Shown: positions 53,231 through 60,419 of the stretch, one piece after another | How the letters are laid out: every line of letters starts with the position of its first letter | How positions within the stretch are numbered: position 1 is the first letter of the stretch | From: Streptosporangium subroseum | GTDB taxonomy: Bacteria > Actinomycetota > Actinomycetes > Streptosporangiales > Streptosporangiaceae | Direction: 5' to 3' | Length of the DNA stretch: 64,000 bases | Assembly: GCF_900188345.1 (NCBI RefSeq) | Contig: NZ_FZOD01000025.1 | Location: 44,634 to 108,633 of the forward strand | Notes under the pieces: generated by a model | What the model was told of the DNA's origin: nothing | Seen by the model: only the letters and a program-made list of their open reading frames with translations | The model's database searches: none | Made by a program: the position numbers and the translations under genes

Positions 53231-53753
53231 ATGACTTCCGCGCGTATTTCCAGCTTCAAGATCTATCAGGGCGACCTGCGCGTCCCCATGCGCGAGGTGC
53301 GCCTGACCAACGGGGAGACGGTCACGCTGTACGACACCTCGGGCCCCTACACCGACCCCTCCCACACCACCGACATCACCCGCGGCCTGCCGCGCCTGCG
53401 TGCACGCGGCCGACCTCGCCAAGGGCCATCCGGGAGCGCAGGCCTGGGACGACGCCCTGTCCGACGCCCGGTTCGAGTTTCGCTGGGAGGACCAGTTCGA
53501 CCTCTCCCTGGATCCCGGGACCGCCCGGTCCTTCCACGACGAGACGCTGCCCGCCGCCCCCGCCAAGACCGCGCACTTCTGCTCGATGTGCGGCCCGAAA
53601 TTCTGCTCCATGAAGATCAGCCATGACGTGCGCAGGTTCGCCGAGGAACGCGGCCTGACCGATGCCGAGGCCCTGGAGGCCGGGATGAGAGAGAAGTCCG
53701 AGGAGTTCTCCCGTGAGGGCGGCCGGGTCTATCTGCCCGTCGAGAGCCTCTGA
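53231..53753 (+). pseudogene. thiC: thiC with a large internal deletion
   Basis: The first part encodes MTSARISSFKIYQGDLRVPM ... TDITRGLPRLR, the normal ThiC start. From about 53399 a different frame encodes HAADLAKGHPGAQAWDDALS ... HDETLPAAPAKTAHFCSMCG, the normal ThiC end with the CxxCxxxxC cluster motif (CSMCGPKFC). Roughly 370-400 residues with the active-site barrel are missing and the frames do not join. Full ThiC is about 550-600 residues and makes HMP-phosphate from AIR using a [4Fe-4S] cluster and SAM. Thiamine prototrophy would need a second thiC elsewhere or HMP uptake. Confidence 0.88.
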
Positions 53754-53822
53754 GGACGCCTGACGAGGCGTGGGGCGGGCGGCCGTGCCGTCCCGCCCCG
53801 CGCACCCTCTACCCTTCACATC

Positions 53823-54431
53823 ATGACCAATGACACCACGCTCTTCCTGGGCCAGTGGCTGCGCTCCCCGGGGACCGTCGGAGCGGTGGCGCCGAGTTCG
53901 CGACGGCTGGCGGAGGCGGTGACGGCACCGGTCCCGCACCGGGGCGATCCTGTGATCGTCGAGCTCGGCCCCGGCACGGGCGCGTTCACGGCTGAGATCC
54001 AGCGCCGGCTGGACGGCCGGGGGCACCACCTGGCCGTCGAGATCAACCCGAAGCTGGCCGAGTTCCTCTCCGCCCGGAACCCGAAGGTGGACGTCGTGGT
54101 CGACGACGCGGTGCGGCTGCCGCAGCTGCTCCAGGAGCGCGGTCTCGGCAAGGCCGACGTGATCGTCAGCGGGCTCCCCTGGGCGGCGTTCTCCTCCGAG
54201 ACGCAGACCAACCTGCTGAACGCCGTCATCGCGATCATGGGTCCCCAGACGGCCTTCACCACTTTCGCCTACAGCTTCGCCAAGCGCCTGCCGCCCGCGC
54301 GGCGCTTCAAGAAGCGCCTGACCGACACCTTCGAGGAGGTCGTCCTGGGCCGGACCGTGTGGGGCAACGTGCCGCCGGCCTTCGTCTATCACGCGCGCAG
54401 GCCTCACGGGCACGCGGGCGCCCCGGCCTGA
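53823..54431 (+). CDS. Phospholipid N-methyltransferase-like SAM methyltransferase
   Basis: A 202-residue class I methyltransferase. Motif I is VIVELGPGTGAFTAEI, an acidic LAVEINPKLAEFLSAR follows, and VIVSGLPWAAFS replaces the N/DPPF motif, as in PmtA-type phosphatidylethanolamine methyltransferases and their actinobacterial relatives. The N-terminus (FLGQWLRSPGTVGAVAPSS) is also typical. The real substrate (phospholipid, ornithine lipid or rRNA-like) is not fixed. The gene stands between the broken thiC and the acyl-CoA dehydrogenase. Confidence 0.82.
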   Translation: MTNDTTLFLGQWLRSPGTVGAVAPSSRRLAEAVTAPVPHRGDPVIVELGPGTGAFTAEIQRRLDGRGHHLAVEINPKLAEFLSARNPKVDVVVDDAVRLPQLLQERGLGKADVIVSGLPWAAFSSETQTNLLNAVIAIMGPQTAFTTFAYSFAKRLPPARRFKKRLTDTFEEVVLGRTVWGNVPPAFVYHARRPHGHAGAPA

Positions 54432-54460
54432 TCGGCCCCGCGAGACGGTAGAGCTTGATC

Positions 54461-54490
54461 GAACTTCGTTCTACGATTGCGCCCGCAATC
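54461..54490. promoter_or_regulatory. Palindromic operators before the acyl-CoA dehydrogenase
   Basis: GATTGCG-CC-CGCAATC (54475-54490) has perfect 7-bp arms; GAAC-TTC-GTTC (54461-54471) lies just upstream. They are 19 bp before the GTG start, where a TetR- or GntR-type fatty-acid repressor could block transcription. The regulator gene is not in the window. Confidence 0.45.
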
Positions 54491-54508
54491 AGAATGGAGT
54501 TGATCACG

Positions 54509-55690
54509 GTGGATTTCACCCTTCCCGAGAGCGCGCTCGCCGTCCAGCGCGGCATCGCCGACATCTGCGCGCGCTACGACCTGGACTACTGGCAGCGGTG
54601 CGAGACCGAGAAACGCTGGCCGGAGGAGGTCTGGGCGGAGCTGGCCAAGGGGGGCTGGCTCGGCTTGGCCGTGCCCGAGGAGTACGGCGGGGGCGGGCAG
54701 GGTCTCCTGGAGCTGGCCGTGGCCACCGAGACCCTGTCCGCGTCCGGCTCGGCCGGCGGTTCGGCGTTCACCTACGTGCTCACCCCCGGTTTCGGCGCCC
54801 TGACCCTGGCCAGGCACGGCAGCCCTCGGCAGCGCGGCGAGCTGCTGCCCAAGCTCGCCACCGGCGAGCTGGAGACCTGCTTCGCCCTGACCGAGCCGGA
54901 CGCCGGATCCAACGCCCTGGGCATCTCCACCTTCGCCCGCCGCGACGGTGAGGAGTTCGTGGTCAAGGGTCAGAAGGTCTGGATCACCGGCGTGCAGCGC
55001 GCCACCTGGATGCTCCTGGTCACCCGGACCATCCCGGCCGCCGAGGCCAAACCCCGCAGCAACGGCCTGACGGTCCTGCTGGTGAACGTCCCCGAGGCGG
55101 TCGCCGCCGGGCGGCTCACCTTCCAGCCGATCCCGAAGATGGGCGCCAACACCACCCCGTCCAACACGGTCTTCATCGACGAACTGCGGGTGCCCGCGGC
55201 GAACGTGGTGGGCGAGGTCGACCAGGGCGCGCGGGTGCTGTGGGACATCCTCAATCCCGAACGGATCCTGCTGGCCGCCTCCGCGCTGGGCGGCGCCGAG
55301 GTCGCCTTGAGAGTGGCCGTGCAGTACGCCAAGGAGCGCGAGGTCTTCGGCCGCCCGATCGGCGCCAACCAGGCCATCGCCTTCCCGCTCGCCCAGGTCA
55401 AGGCCAAGATCGAGCTGGCCAGGCTGATGCTCTACAAGGCCGCGTGGCTGTTCGACCGGCAGCGGCCGTGCGGCACCGAGGCCAACATCGCCAAGCTGAC
55501 CGCCTCCCAGGCCGCCTGGGAGGCGGCCGACCACGCGTTCCAGACCTACGGCGGCATGGCCTACTCCCTGGAGTATCCGGTCGCCCGCCTGCTGGCCGAC
55601 GCCCGCATCGGCAGGGTCGCCCCCGTCACCGAGGAACTCCTGCTGAACCATCTCGCCACCCAGGTGCTCGGACTGCCCAGAAGTTTCTGA
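54509..55690 (+). CDS. Acyl-CoA dehydrogenase
   Basis: From GTG at 54509 (GGAG 9 bases before) it has 393 residues; ATG at 54494 is the alternative. The family blocks are complete: FALTEPDAGSNALG for FAD binding, KVWITGVQRATWMLLVTRT, VPAANVVGEV, REVFGRPIGANQAIAFPLAQ, and the carboxyl QTYGGMAYSLEYPVARLLAD region. The catalytic Glu position is filled in the R...GG..Y..E end. The family oxidises acyl-CoA to enoyl-CoA with FAD; chain length is unknown. The SRPBCC gene follows 68 bp later. Confidence 0.92.
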   Translation: MDFTLPESALAVQRGIADICARYDLDYWQRCETEKRWPEEVWAELAKGGWLGLAVPEEYGGGGQGLLELAVATETLSASGSAGGSAFTYVLTPGFGALTLARHGSPRQRGELLPKLATGELETCFALTEPDAGSNALGISTFARRDGEEFVVKGQKVWITGVQRATWMLLVTRTIPAAEAKPRSNGLTVLLVNVPEAVAAGRLTFQPIPKMGANTTPSNTVFIDELRVPAANVVGEVDQGARVLWDILNPERILLAASALGGAEVALRVAVQYAKEREVFGRPIGANQAIAFPLAQVKAKIELARLMLYKAAWLFDRQRPCGTEANIAKLTASQAAWEAADHAFQTYGGMAYSLEYPVARLLADARIGRVAPVTEELLLNHLATQVLGLPRSF

Positions 55691-55758
55691 GCCGGTTGCC
55701 ACGCGCGCCGCGGGGAAAGACCATTGAGCAGATCTGAGCGAGCACAAGGGAGTGGTCG

Positions 55759-56190
55759 ATGTCCGTCTACGCCAGCACCGTGGTCAACACCCCCGCCGAC
55801 GAGGTGTGGAGCTACCTGAGGGACTTCGGCAACCTGGCCGAGTGGCTGCCCGGGATGACCTCCTGCGAGGTCGAGGAGGGCGTGGCCACGCAACCGGGAG
55901 CGGTGCGCAGGATGGAGGGACCGGGCGGGAGCTTCAGGGAGCGGCTGCTCGTCCTCGACGACGACGCCCGCTCCGCGACCTACGAGATCCTGGAGTCCCC
56001 GCTGGCGGTCACGAACTACCGGGCCACCTATCGGGTCGCCCCCGTCACCGACAGCGGCCAGGCGTTCATCGAGTGGCAGGCCACCTTCGAGGCCGACGAC
56101 GAGGCGAAGCTCAACAAGATCCTCACCCGCGGCGTCTTCGAGCCCGGCCTGGCCTCCCTGCACAAGCGTTTCCAGGACGGCCTCTCGTGA
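55759..56190 (+). CDS. SRPBCC (polyketide cyclase/START-like) protein
   Basis: A 143-residue helix-grip protein: YASTVVNTPADEVWSYLRDF, NLAEWLPGMTSCEVEEG, a Gly-rich loop and ATYEILESPLAVTNYRATYR. It has a large hydrophobic pocket and is often an accessory lipid- or ligand-binding protein. AAGGGAGTGGTCG precedes ATG. It is probably in one transcript with the acyl-CoA dehydrogenase. Confidence 0.87.
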   Translation: MSVYASTVVNTPADEVWSYLRDFGNLAEWLPGMTSCEVEEGVATQPGAVRRMEGPGGSFRERLLVLDDDARSATYEILESPLAVTNYRATYRVAPVTDSGQAFIEWQATFEADDEAKLNKILTRGVFEPGLASLHKRFQDGLS

Positions 56191-56224
56191 GGTGACGCCG
56201 GTGATACCCAGCTGACCTGCCATT

Positions 56225-56253
56225 ATCGGTGATGTCATAGCATCGAGACCGAT
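56225..56253. promoter_or_regulatory. Inverted repeat before the AraC gene
   Basis: ATCGGT (56225-56230) and ACCGAT (56248-56253) are inverted with 17 bp between, inside an AT-richer stretch; a GATGTCATAGCATC partial palindrome lies within. It is 18 bp before the ATG and is a candidate autoregulation site. Confidence 0.4.
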
Positions 56254-56271
56254 GATATCGACGGATCTGCC

Positions 56272-57246
56272 ATGACCCGGCAGCCATCACCGATGCGCCG
56301 TCCGGCCGAGATCTTCGCGCGCAGCCTCCTGGCGGAGCGTGCTCTCCCCGCACGCCGGGAGCTGTGCAGCGGCAAGCTGGGCTGGCAGACCATCCTCGCC
56401 CGCATCTATCGCGATCCCATCGAGGCCGCGCAGTTCGCCACCGCGCAGTCTCCCGACCTGCTGGTCGTGCTCATCACCAGCGGGGCGTACACGATCGAAA
56501 GCCGCAAAGGGCGATTCTGGCAGAAGGCGAACTACCATCCCGGGTCAATCGGCGTGACCGCACCCGGGAACATCAGCATGCTGCGCTGGCGCGCCGATCC
56601 CGGTCAGCAACTGGAGTCTCTGCACATCCATCTGTCCGCGGACCTCATCGACGAGTCCTGCGAGGCTCTCGGCGGGAAGGGCCCATGGTCGCGCCGGCTG
56701 CCGGACGCGCTGCTGCTGGAGGACCCTCTCCTCACGGCGGCGGGCCGGGCCGTCTGCAGGGCGCTGCGGCTTGGCGCCCCACCCCTGTACGCGGACTCGA
56801 TCGCGCAGTTGCTCGCCACGCATCTGCTGTACGGGCTATACGGGTCAGCGGCGAGCATGAGGGAGGACGTCCATCCCTCCGCGCTCGGCGACACCGCGAT
56901 GCGGCGCATCACCGCTTACATGCATGAGCACCTGCATGAGGAGGTGAGCCTCGACGACCTCGCCGCCCAGACGAACATCAGCAAGTATCACCTCCTGCGC
57001 TCCTTCGCGAAGGCGACGGGGTTCACCCCGTACCGCTACCTGGTTCGCCTGCGCATGCGCCGGGCCGCCGACCTGCTCCGGGACACCGGTCAGCCGGTTC
57101 TCCAGATCTCCGCGGCGTGCGGTTACCGCAGCCCGGGGCAGTTCACGGCCGCCTTCCGCCGCCGGTTCGGGGCCTCACCGACCGAGTTCCGCAGGCGGTT
57201 CCAGGGGGATCGCGCGGCAGACCCGGAACCGTTGTCGTTCCTGTAA
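56272..57246 (+). CDS. AraC family regulator
   Basis: A 324-residue protein. The N-terminal half is a cupin-like ligand domain of the AraC type (RYRDP..., LITSGAYTIESRKGRFWQKA, SIGVTAPGNISMLRW). The C-terminal double HTH spans about 210-310 (YMHEHLHEEVSLDDLAAQTN, SKYHLLRSFAKATGFTPYRY, ISAACGYRSPGQFTAAFRRR). It lies directly upstream of, and in the same direction as, a hydroxylase operon whose promoter carries direct repeats of AraC type. Confidence 0.9.
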   Translation: MTRQPSPMRRPAEIFARSLLAERALPARRELCSGKLGWQTILARIYRDPIEAAQFATAQSPDLLVVLITSGAYTIESRKGRFWQKANYHPGSIGVTAPGNISMLRWRADPGQQLESLHIHLSADLIDESCEALGGKGPWSRRLPDALLLEDPLLTAAGRAVCRALRLGAPPLYADSIAQLLATHLLYGLYGSAASMREDVHPSALGDTAMRRITAYMHEHLHEEVSLDDLAAQTNISKYHLLRSFAKATGFTPYRYLVRLRMRRAADLLRDTGQPVLQISAACGYRSPGQFTAAFRRRFGASPTEFRRRFQGDRAADPEPLSFL

Positions 57247-57323
57247 CGCAATCCGGGGCCAATACGGGGCAATCCTCGGAGAGTCACCGGAGGGCAGGAC
57301 CGGCATTCTTGGATACCGTGCTT

Positions 57324-57359
57324 TTGTCCATATATGAGCGAATTGTCCATATTTGTCCC
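57324..57359 (+). promoter_or_regulatory. Direct repeats (AraC-type site) before the hydroxylase operon
   Basis: TTGTCCATAT occurs at 57324-57333 and 57343-57352 (19 bp apart, about two turns), and TTGTCCC follows at 57353-57359. AraC activators bind such direct repeats next to the -35. It lies 21-56 bp before the first gene of the operon and 78 bp after the AraC stop. Confidence 0.55.
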
Positions 57360-57379
57360 GACGTTTCCATCGAAGCGCC

Positions 57380-58579
57380 ATGACCGAGGCCGGACTGACC
57401 GTATCCTCCGGCGGTGCCACGGGTGGGTCCAAGCGGCTCCGCGGGTACCGCACGATGCCCCCGCTGCCCGAACGCCCAGGGATCAGCGCCCCCGACGCGC
57501 CGGCCGAACCGCCGGCCAGGCTGGGGCCGAACCAGCCGCGGCTCGCCCTGAGTGGCCTGATCCTCATCGTGCCGTTGTTCGTCCTGCTCGCCTTCGGAGC
57601 GGGCGGCCCGGAAAGATCCCTGCAGATACTCGCGCCGGTGACCACGTTCGCGCTGCCCCCCATCGCGATGGTCGCGTTCTACTGGGAGGACTGGCCGGGA
57701 AGCTCGCTGCGGGCGGGCTGGGCCGGGCTGACCGACACGCTCCTCCTCGTGGTCGCCGCGCTGGTCCTCAGCGTCGTAGGGCAGGCCGTCGTGGCGGAGG
57801 TCGACCTGCCCGCGCTGTTCGGCGCCGGTCACGTGGCGATGTTCCCGCACACGATGCCCCTGGCCGCCGGAGCCTTCACGGTGATCCTGCAACTGACCCT
57901 GGTGACGGAAGGCTGGCCGCTGCGCGGGCTCGGCCGGGTCCGCTCGGGCATCGTGGCACTGCTGATCAGCTGGGTGATCGGAGCGGCACTCTACTTCACC
58001 CTGCTCGACGTGCACGGCGAACCGGCGGCGGCGCCGGGCGGTCTGCACGAGCTCAGTGGGCCCGTGGCGCCGGGGGCGTACGGCGCCTGGCTGACCTCGG
58101 TGGGCGCCTGGCAGCTGGTGTTCTTCCTCGCGCTGCGGGGCCGGCCCTTCTCCGGCATCCGCCGACGCGCCCCTCGCCTGCTGGCCGGCAACGTCGCGGT
58201 GATCGCCTGCGGATGGGTGACCTACCTGATCCTGCGCCACGGGCTCGACTGGACCCCGAACCGGGTCTTCGCGGTCTGCGGTTCGGTCATCGCCGCGATC
58301 CTGGTGGTAGCGATGTTGTTCGAGGCGTGGCCGTGGACCCGGTTGTTCTCCCCGCTGCCCGGCCGTCTCTCCGTACTGATCACGGCGCTGGTGCTCACGG
58401 GCGTGCTGTACGGCGTGCTGTCGGCCGTCGCCCAGCACACGCGCTGGTCGCATGAGAACCCGGACGACTGGATCGGGTACGCGGTACTGAACGCGCTCGG
58501 CATGAGCGTGATCCTCCATGTGGCGATCTGGAGACGCTGGCCGGTGGCCACGGGAACGACAGGAAACAAGACCACATGA
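57380..58579 (+). CDS. Ten-helix membrane protein of unknown function
   Basis: From ATG at 57380 the protein has 399 residues (an upstream in-frame ATG at 57353 lies in the repeats). A ~55-residue Pro-rich cytosolic N-terminus is followed by about ten hydrophobic segments (LSGLILIVPLFVLLAFG, LLLVVAALVLSVVGQAVVA, VIACGWVTYLILR, VLITALVLTGVLYGVL). No transporter signature recognised. It opens the hydroxylase operon and its stop overlaps the SnoaL-like gene (ATGA), so it may move the hydroxylase substrate or product, but this is inference. Confidence 0.6.
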   Translation: MTEAGLTVSSGGATGGSKRLRGYRTMPPLPERPGISAPDAPAEPPARLGPNQPRLALSGLILIVPLFVLLAFGAGGPERSLQILAPVTTFALPPIAMVAFYWEDWPGSSLRAGWAGLTDTLLLVVAALVLSVVGQAVVAEVDLPALFGAGHVAMFPHTMPLAAGAFTVILQLTLVTEGWPLRGLGRVRSGIVALLISWVIGAALYFTLLDVHGEPAAAPGGLHELSGPVAPGAYGAWLTSVGAWQLVFFLALRGRPFSGIRRRAPRLLAGNVAVIACGWVTYLILRHGLDWTPNRVFAVCGSVIAAILVVAMLFEAWPWTRLFSPLPGRLSVLITALVLTGVLYGVLSAVAQHTRWSHENPDDWIGYAVLNALGMSVILHVAIWRRWPVATGTTGNKTT

Positions 58580-58899
58580 CACAGCAGACACATCCGGCTG
58601 TCCAAGCCCTGCTCGACGGCGTCAACAACGGCGACGTCGACGCATTCCTCGGGTGCTTCACCGAAGACGGCGTGGTGGATGACTGGGGCAGGGAGTTTCA
58701 CGGTACGGCCCGGATCCGGGCCTGGAGCGACGCGGAGCTCATCGGCGCGCGGGCGATCATCGGCGTCAGGAACGTGGAGCTGAGGAGCGGCGAGATCATC
58801 GTCACCGCCCGGGTCGGCGGCACCGGGTTCAACGGCCCGAGCCATTTCTTCTTCCGTATCAGAGGAGACCGGGTGTCCCGCATGACCATTCGCGTCTAG
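58576..58899 (+). CDS. SnoaL/NTF2-like small protein
   Basis: A 107-residue NTF2-fold protein: VQALLDGVNNGDVDAFLGCF, TEDGVVDDWGREFHGTARIR, FNGPSHFFFRIRGDRVSRMT. SnoaL-like proteins are small cyclases, isomerases or ligand carriers. ATG overlaps the stop of the membrane protein gene by 4 bases. A role next to a molybdenum hydroxylase could be turnover of the hydroxylated product. Confidence 0.83.
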   Translation: MTQQTHPAVQALLDGVNNGDVDAFLGCFTEDGVVDDWGREFHGTARIRAWSDAELIGARAIIGVRNVELRSGEIIVTARVGGTGFNGPSHFFFRIRGDRVSRMTIRV

Positions 58900-58923
58900 C
58901 GGGCACAGGGAAGGAAAAAGACC

Positions 58924-59433
58924 ATGGATCAGGAAATCACTCTGCGAGTGGACGGGAAGGAGCACACGCTCACCGTCGACACCCGTACGACTCTGCTGGA
59001 CGCGCTGCGTGAGCGGCTCGGCATCACCAGCGCCAAGAAGGGATGCGATCACGGACAGTGCGGGGCCTGTACCGTCCTGCTCGACGGCCGGCGCGCGAAC
59101 AGCTGTCTCGTGCTCGCGGTGGCCAACGCCGGAGCGGAGGTCGTCACGGCCGCGGGTCTAGCCGACGGCGACGAGCTGCACCCCATGCAGCGATCGTTCA
59201 TCTCCCACGACGCCTTCCAGTGCGGTTACTGCACCCCCGGCCAGATCGTCTCCGCGGTGGCGATGCTGCGCGAGGCGGAGGCGGGCTGGCCGAGTGTGGT
59301 GAGCGAGGACCTCGACGCCGACGAGGTCGTGCTCGACCACGGGGAGATCGCCGAGCGGATGAGCGGCAACCTGTGCCGTTGCGCGGCCTACGCCAACATC
59401 GTGCCCGCCATCGCGGAGGTGGCGCGGTCATGA
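58924..59433 (+). CDS. Molybdenum hydroxylase 2Fe-2S subunit (PaoA-like)
   Basis: A 169-residue protein with two [2Fe-2S] sites. The plant-type cluster uses Cys41, Cys46, Cys49 and Cys61 (GCDHGQCGACTVLLDG), the second Cys100, Cys103, Cys151 and Cys153 (QCGYCTPGQ, GNLCRC). It passes electrons from the molybdopterin site to FAD. GGAAGGAAAAAGACC lies before ATG. Its stop overlaps the next gene (ATGA). There is no Tat signal, so unlike E. coli PaoA it is probably cytosolic. Confidence 0.94.
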   Translation: MDQEITLRVDGKEHTLTVDTRTTLLDALRERLGITSAKKGCDHGQCGACTVLLDGRRANSCLVLAVANAGAEVVTAAGLADGDELHPMQRSFISHDAFQCGYCTPGQIVSAVAMLREAEAGWPSVVSEDLDADEVVLDHGEIAERMSGNLCRCAAYANIVPAIAEVARS

Positions 59434-60419
59434 AGCCCTTCACCTATCAGCGCGCCGGCGACATGTCGTCCGCCGTCGCCACCGTGGCCGAGCGGCCGGA
59501 GGCGAGCTTCCTCGCCGGCGGGACGAACCTGGTGGACCTGATGAAGATGGAGGTGCTGACTCCCGAACTGCTGGTCGACGTCAGGCATCTCGTCTCCCAC
59601 CAGATCCAGGACCTCCCCGGGGGCGGCCTGCGGATCGGCGCGGGCGTGTCCAACAGCGAGCTGGCCGCCGACCGGCGGGTCCGCCGCGGTTACCCGATGC
59701 TGTCCCAGGCGATCCTCGCGGGCGCCTCGTACCAGCTGCGCAATCTCGCCACGGTCGGCGGCAACTTCCTGCAGCGCACCCGCTGCATGTACTTCCGCGA
59801 CGTCACCATGCCCTGCAACAAGCGGGAGCCGGGAACGGGCTGCTCGGCCCGGGACGGCCAGCAGCGTGACCTGGCGATCCTCGGCGCCTCGAAGTTGTGC
59901 GTCGCCACGCACCCGTCCGATATGGCGGTGGCCATGGCCGCACTCGACGCGGTGGTCCACACCGTCGGGCCCGCGGGCGAGCGGACGGTCCCGGTGAACA
60001 GGTTGTACCGGTCCCCGTCCGACGGGCCCGAGCGCGACACCGTCCTCGATCGGGGCGAGCTGATCACCGCCGTCGAGATCCCGGCGGCGCCGATCGCCGC
60101 CAGGTCGCGCTATCGCAAGGTACGTGACCGCGCGTCGTACGCGTTCGCGCTCGTCTCGGTCGCCGCCGCGATCGAGGTCGGCGACGGGGCCGTGAGCGGT
60201 GTGCGCATCGCCCTGGGTGGCGTGGCGCACAGACCCTGGCGGGCGACCACGGCCGAGCGGGAACTGTTCGGCATGCCTGCGACCGAGGAGAGTTTCCGTG
60301 CCGCCGCCGAGGCCGAGCTGGCCGCGGCATGGCCGCTGCCGGGCAACGCGTTCAAGGTGCCGCTGGCCCGCAACACCGTCGTCGGCATGCTGCGTGCCCT
60401 GACCGAGGAGGCACGATGA
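59430..60419 (+). CDS. Molybdenum hydroxylase FAD subunit with [4Fe-4S] insert (PaoB-like)
   Basis: A 329-residue FAD-binding subunit. FAD motifs are FLAGGTNLVDLMK near 28-40 and NLATVGGNFLQRTRC near 105-119. Cys119, Cys129, Cys138 and Cys157 lie where PaoB-type subunits hold an extra [4Fe-4S] cluster. A CO-dehydrogenase flavoprotein C-terminal domain ends the chain. ATG overlaps both neighbours' ends by 4 bases. Confidence 0.92.
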   Translation: MKPFTYQRAGDMSSAVATVAERPEASFLAGGTNLVDLMKMEVLTPELLVDVRHLVSHQIQDLPGGGLRIGAGVSNSELAADRRVRRGYPMLSQAILAGASYQLRNLATVGGNFLQRTRCMYFRDVTMPCNKREPGTGCSARDGQQRDLAILGASKLCVATHPSDMAVAMAALDAVVHTVGPAGERTVPVNRLYRSPSDGPERDTVLDRGELITAVEIPAAPIAARSRYRKVRDRASYAFALVSVAAAIEVGDGAVSGVRIALGGVAHRPWRATTAERELFGMPATEESFRAAAEAELAAAWPLPGNAFKVPLARNTVVGMLRALTEEAR

